Shown: positions 1 to 5,368 of the stretch, piece by piece
Numbering within the stretch: position 1 is the first letter of the stretch
How the letters are laid out: each line of letters begins with the position of its first letter
DNA from: an uncultured Collinsella sp.
Lineage (GTDB): Bacteria; Actinomycetota; Coriobacteriia; Coriobacteriales; Coriobacteriaceae
Reading direction: 5' to 3'
Assembly (NCBI GenBank): GCA_958418185.1
Contig: CATZEP010000067.1
Coordinates: forward strand, 1 to 7,361
Length of the DNA: 7,361 bases
Notes under the pieces: model-generated
Database searches by the model: none
Told to the model about the DNA's origin: nothing
What the model saw: only the letters and a program-made list of their open reading frames with translations
Program-made: the position numbers and the translations under genes

Positions 1-55
1 CAGTCGTCTTCTTGGTGGCTTCCTCGACCGCAAGCTGTACGGTGTTATTAGCCAT
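1..55 (-). CDS. atpD: F1Fo ATP synthase subunit beta, N-terminal fragment (gene continues past the window)
   Basis: Only the first 18 codons are present, reading MANNTVQLAVEEATKKTT. Beta is the catalytic F1 subunit that makes or hydrolyses ATP. The fragment is too short for any domain to be visible, so the call rests on position directly after atpG in a canonical atp operon and on a clear start. The ATG at 55-53 shares one base with the atpG stop (TAATG), and a GGAGG lies 7 bases upstream inside the end of atpG. This arrangement favours translational coupling of gamma and beta. The catalytic P-loop and the DELSEED region lie outside the window. Confidence 0.88.
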   Translation of the reverse strand, partial: MANNTVQLAVEEATKKTT

Positions 56-963
56 TACTGTTCCTCCAATGCTGAGGCTCCGCCGACGATCTCGTTAATC
101 TCGGTCGTGATCGAAGCCTGACGCACGCGACTATACGTGCGGGTAAGGGTCGAGATGATCGCGGTGGCGTTTTCCGTCGCGGAGTGCATGGCCTTGCGGC
201 GTGCACCCTGCTCGGCGGCCGCCGAATCGATCAGGGCCTGGTAGATGACCGTCAGGATATACGACGGTACAAGCTTGCCGAGAACATGCTCGGGAGAGGG
301 CACGAACTCGAACGTGGACGAGATGCGCTTAGGGGCGTCGGTCTCGTTCTTACGCGGACCGTGGGCCATAGCGATCATCTCGGGATCGAGCGGCAGCAAG
401 TGCTCGACGCGAAGCTCCTGATCCACGCGGTTCTTGGCGTGGTGGTAGACAAGCTCGACGCGGTCAAGCTCGCCGGCACGATACGCATCGCAGATATGAG
501 AGGAAATCATGCGAGCCTGATTAAAATCGGGCTCGGAGGAATTGCCCTCAAAATGCATGACGACGTTTGCGCGGTCGCGGAAATACGTGGCCGGCTTACG
601 TCCACACGCAATGATCTCGCACTCGATGCCATCGTTCGCCCAAGAAGCGGCGAGCTTTTCGGCCGTGCGCTCCACCGTCGTATTGAAACCGCCGGCAAGG
701 CCGCGGTCCGAGGCAATAACGACAATCAGGCCATGCTTGACGCTCTCATGCTTCTGCAGCATGGGATCGGTGCCCGAACAGGAGGCGTCGCCGGCGACCG
801 TCAACATGACGTCGGTCAGCGCCTCCTTATAGGGCTCGGCCTGCTTGGAGCGATCGAGGGCACGACGGATCTTGGCCGTAGAGACCATTTCCATCGTGCG
901 CGTGATCTGCTTGGTCGTGGTAACCGAGGAGATTCGCTTCTTAATGTCGCGAAGATTGGCCAT
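55..963 (-). CDS. atpG: F1Fo ATP synthase subunit gamma (central rotor stalk)
   Basis: Gamma is the rotating shaft between the c-ring and the alpha3beta3 head on the cytoplasmic face of the membrane. The 302-residue product has the family's usual length. The N-terminal coiled-coil helix carries MANLRDIKKRI and K-Q-I-T-R-T-M-E-M-V (residues 18-27). The Rossmann-like middle has S-D-R-G-L-A-G-G-F-N at 85-94. The C-terminal helix ends in I-T-T-E-I-N-E-I-V-G-G-A-S-A (285-298), which fits the PROSITE gamma signature. The ATG at 963-961 follows the atpA stop by 5 bases, with AGAGGAG about 11 bases upstream. The TAA stop at 57-55 overlaps the atpD start by one base. The gene is intact and nothing in it is unusual for the family. 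Confidence 0.98.
   Translation of the reverse strand: MANLRDIKKRISSVTTTKQITRTMEMVSTAKIRRALDRSKQAEPYKEALTDVMLTVAGDASCSGTDPMLQKHESVKHGLIVVIASDRGLAGGFNTTVERTAEKLAASWANDGIECEIIACGRKPATYFRDRANVVMHFEGNSSEPDFNQARMISSHICDAYRAGELDRVELVYHHAKNRVDQELRVEHLLPLDPEMIAMAHGPRKNETDAPKRISSTFEFVPSPEHVLGKLVPSYILTVIYQALIDSAAAEQGARRKAMHSATENATAIISTLTRTYSRVRQASITTEINEIVGGASALEEQ
63..67 (-). promoter_or_regulatory. Ribosome binding site of atpD, inside atpG
   Basis: On the minus strand GGAGG is followed by 7 bases and then the ATG of atpD. It overlaps the last codons of atpG, which encode A-L-E-E-Q. It fixes the beta start at 55 and supports coupled translation. Confidence 0.75.
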
Positions 964-968
964 AGGGC

Positions 969-2567
969 TTAGTTCTCCTCTGATCCAGTCGTATCGGCAT
1001 GGTGCTTGGCCATGAACTGCTGCTTGAAGTCGCCGATGACGCGCAAGAGCTCAGCCTTGGTGTCATCATCGATCTTCTTGGCGCGAACCTTGTCGAGCAG
1101 CGAGCCAAAGCCATTGTCCATGTACTCGATGAGCTCGGCACGGAAAGGCAGCACGTCGGCGATCTCCAGGTCATCCAGGAAGCCCTCGTTGCCAGCGAAC
1201 AGCGTAACGATCTGCTCGCCAACCTCGAATGGCTTGTAGCGCGGCTGCTTAAGGAGCTCGGTCATGCGAGCGCCGTGGGTAAGCTGCTTCTGCGTAGCCT
1301 CGTCGAGGTCGGAGCCGAACTGCGTAAAGCCGGCGAGCTCCTGGTACGAAGCGAGGTCCAGACGGAGGTTGCCGGCGACCTGCTTCATGGCCTTGGTCTG
1401 TGCGTCGCCACCGACGCGGGACACGGAGATGCCCACGTCGACTGCCGGGCGCTGGCCCTGGAAGAAGAGCTCGGACTGCAGGTAGATCTGACCATCGGTA
1501 ATGGAAATGACGTTGGTCGGAATGTAGGCCGAGACGTCGCCGTCCTGGGTCTCGATGATCGGCAGAGCCGTCATGGAGCCGTAACCGTTCTTCTTGGACA
1601 TCTTGACGGCACGCTCGAGCAGACGAGAGTGCAGGTAGAAGATGTCGCCAGGATAGGCCTCGCGTCCGGGCGGACGATGCAGCGTCAGCGACATCTGACG
1701 GTAGGCCACAGCCTGCTTGGACAGGTCGTCGTAGATGACGAGCACGTGGCCGCCGGGGTTGGTCTCGCTGGCGGGCTTGCCGTCCTCGCCGTTGTACATG
1801 AAGAACTCGCCGATAGCGGCACCGGCCATAGGCGCGATGTACTGCATAGGGGCGGAATCGGCAGCGGTGGCCGAAACGATGATGGTGTAGTCGAGCGCAC
1901 CGTGCTGAGCGAGGGTCTCGCGGATGTTGGCAACCGTGGAGGCCTTCTGGCCGATGGCGACATAGATGCAGACCATGCCCTTGCCGCGCTGATTGAGGAT
2001 AGCGTCGATGGCAATGGCGGTCTTACCGGTCTTACGATCGCCGATGATGAGCTCACGCTGACCACGGCCGATAGGCACCATGGAGTCGATGGCGAGCAGA
2101 CCGGTCTGAACCGGCTCGCACACCGGGGTACGGTCGATGACGCCGGGGGCCTTGAACTCGATGGGGCGACGATGCGTGGCGACGATGTCACCCAGGCCGT
2201 CGATAGGCTGGCCGAGCGGATTGACGACGCGGCCGAGCATGGCGCGGCTCACGGGGATATCCATAATGCGGCCAGTGGTGCGGCACTCGTCGCCTTCCTT
2301 GATGGAGTCGACGGCACCGAACAGAACGGCGCCGACCTCGTCACGGTCAAGGTTCTGGGCAAGGCCGAAGACGGTCTCACCGGTATCGGAGCTCTTGAAC
2401 TCCAGAAGCTCGCCTGCCATGGCGCTCTTGAGGCCGGAGACGCGCGCGATGCCGTCGCCTACCTCGTCGACCGTTGAAACCTCATGCGTATCGACCGTCG
2501 CGGAGAGGCTCGTGAGCTGCTCCTGCAGTTTCTTGGCGATATCCTGGGCATTGAGGGTTTCGGACAT
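969..2567 (-). CDS. atpA: F1Fo ATP synthase subunit alpha
   Basis: Alpha is the non-catalytic nucleotide-binding subunit that alternates with beta in the F1 head. The product has 532 residues against roughly 500-515 in most bacteria. It shows the N-terminal beta-barrel (about 25-95), the P-loop G-D-R-K-T-G-K-T at 176-183, the Walker B region V-L-V-I-Y-D-D around 275-281, P-P-G-R-E-A-Y-P-G-D at 299-308, and the alpha/beta signature P-A-V-D-V-G-I-S-V-S at 374-383. R384 directly after it matches the arginine finger that completes the catalytic site in beta. Just before Walker B, residues about 261-273 form an extra Gly/Pro/Glu-rich loop that I do not recall in typical alphas. The C-terminus (D-T-T-G-S-E-E-N) is a short polar tail. 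The ATG at 2567 overlaps the atpH stop by one base and has GGAGGT 8 bases upstream. Confidence 0.99.
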   Translation of the reverse strand: MSETLNAQDIAKKLQEQLTSLSATVDTHEVSTVDEVGDGIARVSGLKSAMAGELLEFKSSDTGETVFGLAQNLDRDEVGAVLFGAVDSIKEGDECRTTGRIMDIPVSRAMLGRVVNPLGQPIDGLGDIVATHRRPIEFKAPGVIDRTPVCEPVQTGLLAIDSMVPIGRGQRELIIGDRKTGKTAIAIDAILNQRGKGMVCIYVAIGQKASTVANIRETLAQHGALDYTIIVSATAADSAPMQYIAPMAGAAIGEFFMYNGEDGKPASETNPGGHVLVIYDDLSKQAVAYRQMSLTLHRPPGREAYPGDIFYLHSRLLERAVKMSKKNGYGSMTALPIIETQDGDVSAYIPTNVISITDGQIYLQSELFFQGQRPAVDVGISVSRVGGDAQTKAMKQVAGNLRLDLASYQELAGFTQFGSDLDEATQKQLTHGARMTELLKQPRYKPFEVGEQIVTLFAGNEGFLDDLEIADVLPFRAELIEYMDNGFGSLLDKVRAKKIDDDTKAELLRVIGDFKQQFMAKHHADTTGSEEN

Positions 2568-3043
2568 TAGGCTTCACCTCCGTACGAATTAGCAGAGTTT
2601 GCGAGGGTCTCCTGCGCGATGCGCAGCTGCGTCTTGACGGAAATGTCACGACGCTCGCCGCGGGCCTCGAGCACCAGGCCGCCCACGATAGACGGGTCGA
2701 CCTGCTCGATAAGGAATACCTTGCGGCCGAAGTCCTGCTCGCATTTCTTAGTGATGGTTTGACGCAGCTCGTCGTCGAGCGGGATCGCCGTGGTGACGGT
2801 CACGCCCACTACATCCTCGTCTTCCTCGGCAACATACTTAAAGGCAGCTGCCACCTTGGGAAGAAGGTCGAGCTGGTCGCGCTTGGACATGGTATCGAGC
2901 ACGGCGATGATCTCGGGGCTGGCGGAAGCCAGGCGCTCGATCATCTCGAGGTCCTCGAACACATGGTTCTCGGCCTTAGCGGCTTCCAAAAGGGAGCGCG
3001 CGTAGGTCTCGAGCACCTTGTCCTGATAGCGGCTAGTCGGCAT
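2567..3043 (-). CDS. atpH: F1Fo ATP synthase subunit delta (OSCP homologue), short form
   Basis: Delta joins the top of F1 (alpha N-termini) to the b-subunit stalk. The N-terminal helix S-R-Y-Q-D-K-V-L-E-T-Y-A-R-S-L is typical. The C-terminal part, K-V-F-L-I-E-Q-V-D-P-S-I-V-G-G-L-V-L (about 108-125), is a near match to the delta signature, ending A-R-G where A-x-G/S/E/N would be usual. At 158 residues it is about 20 shorter than the common 175-180. By eye the missing part lies in the N-terminal helical bundle (around residues 47-72), where the protein goes straight from L-D-T-M-S-K to D-L-L-P-K-V. The reading frame is continuous with no sign of a break. The ATG at 3043 lies 11 bases inside the end of atpF, and AGG is found 8 bases upstream. 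Confidence 0.95.
   Translation of the reverse strand: MPTSRYQDKVLETYARSLLEAAKAENHVFEDLEMIERLASASPEIIAVLDTMSKRDQLDLLPKVAAAFKYVAEEDEDVVGVTVTTAIPLDDELRQTITKKCEQDFGRKVFLIEQVDPSIVGGLVLEARGERRDISVKTQLRIAQETLANSANSYGGEA
2576..2581 (-). promoter_or_regulatory. Strong ribosome binding site of atpA, inside atpH
   Basis: GGAGGT on the minus strand sits 8 bases before the atpA ATG, within the last codons of atpH. It confirms the alpha start at 2567 and suggests that translation of atpH and atpA is linked. Confidence 0.75.
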
Positions 3044-3635
3044 TCAGGCTACCTGCTTCCTGGATGTAACGCTCGATGAGCTTCTTCTGCCCGGCCTCGT
3101 CCTCGAGTGCCTCGCCCACGATCTTGGTGGCGACGGCAACGGACAGGTCGGCGATGGAGCTCGCGGCACCGGCGTAGATGGACTTGCGCTCGTCCTCGAC
3201 GGTCGTATGGGCCTTGGCGATAATCTCCTCGGCCTCCTTGTGAGCAGCCTCGATGATACGGGCGCGCTCGGACTCGGCGTCCTTACGGGCCTCGAGAACA
3301 ATGTCAGCAGCCTGACGACGGGCGTCGGTGACAATCGAGTCGGACTCAGCGCGCTTGGCGATAGCCTCCTGCTTGGTCTTCTCGGCCTCGTCGAGGCTCT
3401 CCTCGATCTTCTTGCCGCGCTCCTCCATGGTTTTCATGATGCCCGGCAGGGCGACCTTGGCCAGCACGATCCAGATAATCAGGAAGGCGATAAGCGCCGG
3501 GATGAACTCCGCCATCTTAGGGATGAGGATGTCCGCACCGGCGGCGCCGTCCTCGGCGAACGCGGAAACCGGCATGAGCAGCGCGGCCGCGGACGCGGAG
3601 AGTGCGATCGCGCTCTTCTGGGATGAAAGATTCAT
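3033..3635 (-). CDS. atpF: F1Fo ATP synthase subunit b with signal-peptide-like N-terminus
   Basis: Subunit b is the membrane-anchored peripheral stalk holding the F1 head still. The 200-residue product is longer than the usual 155-175. Residues about 44-64 are the membrane anchor (I-P-A-L-I-A-F-L-I-I-W-I-V-L). From about 68 to 195 there is a long charged Glu/Lys/Arg/Ala-rich helix typical of the b coiled coil. The extra length is N-terminal: a short polar stretch with K7, a hydrophobic segment about 8-23, then S-A-F-A followed by E-D, which looks like a type I signal peptide with an A-x-A site after A27. The ATG at 3635 is supported by GGAG 8 bases upstream and lies 15 bases after the atpE stop. 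The next ATG (codon 22) has no visible ribosome binding site. The 3' end overlaps atpH by 11 bases. Confidence 0.97.
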   Translation of the reverse strand: MNLSSQKSAIALSASAAALLMPVSAFAEDGAAGADILIPKMAEFIPALIAFLIIWIVLAKVALPGIMKTMEERGKKIEESLDEAEKTKQEAIAKRAESDSIVTDARRQAADIVLEARKDAESERARIIEAAHKEAEEIIAKAHTTVEDERKSIYAGAASSIADLSVAVATKIVGEALEDEAGQKKLIERYIQEAGSLNAD

Positions 3636-3650
3636 ACTTGACGCTCCGTG

Positions 3651-3845
3651 CTATTTAACGATCAGCGCGACAACGAAGCCGATCAGAGCCAGAGCCTCGC
3701 CGAAGGCGGAGCCCATGATGAAGACGGTGAACACGCGGCCCTGGACCTCAGGCTGACGGGCCATAGCACCCGTAGCACCCAGAGCAGACAGGCCGATAGC
3801 AAGACCAGCGCCGATAACACCGAGACCGTAACCGATAACTCCCAC
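3651..3845 (-). CDS. atpE: F1Fo ATP synthase subunit c (proton-type rotor ring)
   Basis: Subunit c is a hairpin of two membrane helices; about 8-15 copies form the rotor ring that carries protons. The 64-residue product is at the short end of the family. Helix 1 has the glycine-rich G-A-G-L-A-I-G-L (12-19), the loop has the conserved A-R-Q-P-E (29-33), and helix 2 carries the carboxylate E50 in F-G-E-A-L. Aligned by eye on the loop Arg, the position of the sodium-ligand Gln of Ilyobacter c is I17, and the residue after E50 is Ala and not Ser or Thr, so a proton-binding site is inferred. The start is GTG at 3845. A stop codon lies 12 codons upstream in frame with no start codon between, so no longer form is available. 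The gene is preceded by a near-perfect ribosome binding site. Confidence 0.97.
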   Translation of the reverse strand: MGVIGYGLGVIGAGLAIGLSALGATGAMARQPEVQGRVFTVFIMGSAFGEALALIGFVVALIVK

Positions 3846-3969
3846 GATTCCTCCTTTGTCGTGCGTGTCTTATTTCACGCAGGATAACCTTTTTATAACT
3901 GCCGGGCTCCATGGGTACGGGCACCGGCGGTTTAACGAATTGCCTTACCTTTAAGGCGCGAACGGAAGA
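3846..3969 (-). promoter_or_regulatory. Structured intercistronic region between atpB and atpE
   Basis: This 124-base gap is the longest inside the operon and contains no gene. Three inverted repeats are visible: GCCTTA-n4-TAAGGC at 3942-3957, shortly after the atpB stop; GCCGG...CCGGC at 3901-3928 with a long loop; and TGCGTG-n8-CACGCA at 3862-3881, just before the atpE ribosome binding site. An AT-rich stretch (3882-3900) lies between the last two. None is followed by a convincing U-run in the minus direction and I see no good -35/-10 pair. Roles in mRNA processing, stability or atpE translation are inferred. Confidence 0.5.
3850..3857 (-). promoter_or_regulatory. Very strong Shine-Dalgarno of atpE
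   Basis: AAAGGAGG on the minus strand stands 4 bases before the GTG start of atpE and is the longest anti-SD match in the operon. High initiation here fits the many c copies needed per enzyme. It also fixes the GTG as the start. Confidence 0.8.
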
Positions 3970-4773
3970 CTACTCCTCCTCCGCGACCTCCTCTGCCTCG
4001 GAGACATACACGGCGGTAAGGACCGTGAAGACGTAAGCCTGGATGGCGCCGACCACAAGCTCGATCGCATAGATCAGGATGAGGATGGCAAGCCAGGCCA
4101 GCGAAGGCAGGGCGCCGACGGCGTGGGCCGCGGAAACCTGCTGAAGCAGCGGCTGCATGAACATGCTCGCCATGATGGCGAACGAGCCCATGACCACGTG
4201 TCCTGCGAACATGTTGCAGAACAGACGGACGGCAAGCGTGATGAGGCGCAGGAAGGTCGAGAAAAGCTCGACGACCCACACAAGCACGTTCATCGGGAAG
4301 CTCACGCCCTGCGGGGCGAGGCTCTTGATGTAGCCGATCACGCCGTGAGCCTTGCATCCGTAGTAGATGAAGTACACGAAGGCGAAGATGGCGAGCGCGG
4401 CGGTGGAGCCGATTGCGCCGGTGCCGGGCTTCATTCCCGGGATCAGGCCGATCATGTTATTGATCAGGATGAACAGGAAAAGCGAGCACAGGAACGGGAA
4501 GTGCTTCTTCCAGTTCTCACCCACAACGCCCTTGCCGATATCGTTCTCGACGTACTCGATGATGTACTCGAAACCGTTGACGAAGAAGCCCTTGGGAACC
4601 AGGGTCTGCTTCTTCTTGAACACGGCCAGGACGATCAGGAGCACGATCGTGGAGACGATCAGCCAAAACGAGTACTGCGTGATGCCGCAGCTCAAATCGC
4701 CCACGACAGGGGTGGAGCTGAACTCGCTGACCAGATGATTAATCTCATCAGGCAGCTTTTCAAAAATTTCCAC
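3970..4773 (-). CDS. atpB: F1Fo ATP synthase subunit a (proton channel)
   Basis: Subunit a forms the two proton half-channels against the c-ring in the membrane. The 267-residue product has several hydrophobic segments, at about 34-53, 93-113, 122-139, 160-180, 193-210 and 224-256. The key motif is L-I-T-L-A-V-R-L-F-C-N-M-F-A-G-H: R183 corresponds to E. coli aR210. Q245 in A-I-Q-A-Y-V-F corresponds to Q252. H192 and E238 occupy the places of E. coli E219 and H245, a known reciprocal swap. C186 replaces the usual Gly of L-F-G-N. The C-terminus is strongly acidic (S-E-A-E-E-V-A-E-E-E). The start is GTG at 4773, 3 bases after the AtpI-like stop, with AAAGG about 6 bases upstream; the first internal ATG is codon 107, far too late. 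Confidence 0.98.
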   Translation of the reverse strand: MEIFEKLPDEINHLVSEFSSTPVVGDLSCGITQYSFWLIVSTIVLLIVLAVFKKKQTLVPKGFFVNGFEYIIEYVENDIGKGVVGENWKKHFPFLCSLFLFILINNMIGLIPGMKPGTGAIGSTAALAIFAFVYFIYYGCKAHGVIGYIKSLAPQGVSFPMNVLVWVVELFSTFLRLITLAVRLFCNMFAGHVVMGSFAIMASMFMQPLLQQVSAAHAVGALPSLAWLAILILIYAIELVVGAIQAYVFTVLTAVYVSEAEEVAEEE

Positions 4774-4776
4774 GAC

Positions 4777-5100
4777 TTACCTTTCGACCTCATGAGGATC
4801 TCGCAGCGCCTTGGCGACGCGAACCGTGCAGGCGGCCATAAAGGCCACGAAGCCAATCGCCTCGCCCAGGAGGAACATGCGAAATGCCTCTCCGAACAAC
4901 ACAAACACAACCAAGGTAAAGACGAGCAGGGCGATTGCCGAGACCGCCAGACTCACCATGCCCTTGAGCATGTCCGCATTCTGCTTATCGTCAAGAACCG
5001 GCTTGAGCGTAAAAACAAAGGGAAGAAAGGCGACCGCGCCCGCGATGGCGCCCGCAACGATAGCGAGCAGATCGGCTATCTGAAACACTGGCGTCCCCAC
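4777..5100 (-). CDS. AtpI-like small membrane protein, first gene of the atp operon
   Basis: This is a small, very hydrophobic protein directly upstream of atpB, where atpI usually sits. AtpI proteins are linked to c-ring assembly and/or magnesium uptake; that role is inferred here from position and shape, as no diagnostic motif is seen. From the GTG at 5100 it has 107 residues with three membrane segments, and ends in a charged tail R-D-P-H-E-V-E-R. The frame stays open to a TTG at 5163 (128 residues, extra start A-R-T-I-V-T-N-V-W). That TTG has no ribosome binding site and lies upstream of a likely -10 box at 5150-5155, so I prefer GTG 5100, which has AGGA only 2 bases upstream. GTG 5088 is another option. 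The start is therefore uncertain although the gene is likely real. Confidence 0.75.
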   Translation of the reverse strand: MGTPVFQIADLLAIVAGAIAGAVAFLPFVFTLKPVLDDKQNADMLKGMVSLAVSAIALLVFTLVVFVLFGEAFRMFLLGEAIGFVAFMAACTVRVAKALRDPHEVER

Positions 5101-5149
5101 TTTCCTTTTTAACGCTTCACAGAACAGTTCCCGCCAAACATTGGTGACT

Positions 5150-5177
5150 ATTGTACGAGCCAATCGCTAAAGTACAA
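5150..5177 (-). promoter_or_regulatory. Probable sigma-70-type promoter of the atp operon
   Basis: On the minus strand TTGTAC (5177-5172) is followed by a 16-base spacer and TACAAT (5155-5150). The -10 matches the consensus at 5 of 6 positions and the -35 at only the first three. It lies just before the AtpI-like gene and after upp, where the operon promoter is expected. A start of transcription near 5142-5145 is predicted. Confidence 0.5.
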
Positions 5178-5194
5178 CCGAAAAAGCATCGGTT
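5176..5194. repeat. Inverted repeat overlapping the putative atp -35 box
   Basis: AACCGA (5176-5181) and TCGGTT (5189-5194) form a perfect 6-base inverted repeat with a 7-base spacer, touching the putative -35 element. It could be an operator or chance; nothing else identifies a binding protein. Confidence 0.3.
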
Positions 5195-5234
5195 AATACG
5201 CACCTGTTCGTTTTCTTAAGACCTTCTTTATGCC

Positions 5235-5267
5235 GCAGGTACGGTAATACGTTTTTCCGTACCCTGC
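5235..5267. repeat. Long imperfect inverted repeat in the upp-atp spacer
   Basis: GCAGGTACGG (5235-5244) is the inverse of CCGTACCCTGC (5257-5267) except for one bulged base, giving a 10-pair stem and a 12-base loop. It is the strongest hairpin in the spacer. No U-run follows on either strand at once, so it is not a standard terminator; it overlaps the palindrome CCCTGCAGGG (5262-5271). Confidence 0.5.
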
Positions 5268-5290
5268 AGGGCAAAACGTCCGTTAACAGG

Positions 5291-5314
5291 GGCGAGCGCG
5301 GTCGCCTTTTATTT
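5291..5314 (+). terminator. Terminator-like hairpin reading on the plus strand
   Basis: GGCGA (5291-5295), a 6-base loop and TCGCC (5302-5306) are followed by TTTTATTT (5307-5314), the shape of a short intrinsic terminator in the plus direction. No plus-strand gene leads into it. In the minus direction, 60 bases after upp, the same hairpin has no U-run, so it could at most mark the end of the upp mRNA weakly. The stem is short. Confidence 0.3.
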
Positions 5315-5368
5315 GTCCGCGCGCACCATTTCTTCGTATTTGTGACCGTAGCCGACAAGGCCCGACGA

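Noticed and set aside
184..972. Plus-strand open frame of 262 codons opposite atpG
   Set aside because: Antisense to an intact gamma gene, with no ribosome site or family resemblance.
999..2477. A 492-codon open frame on the plus strand across atpA
   Set aside because: It is fully antisense to a perfect alpha subunit gene, its product is low in recognisable motifs, and long antisense frames are common opposite GC-biased codons.
3932..4357. Minus-strand 141-codon frame overlapping the end of atpB
   Set aside because: It is a shifted reading of atpB; the real frame keeps every conserved subunit a motif to its stop at 3970.
4123..5112. Plus-strand open frame of 329 codons opposite atpB and the AtpI-like gene
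   Set aside because: Its His/Asp/Glu-rich product is the complement of hydrophobic membrane codons; it spans two real genes and has no supporting signal.
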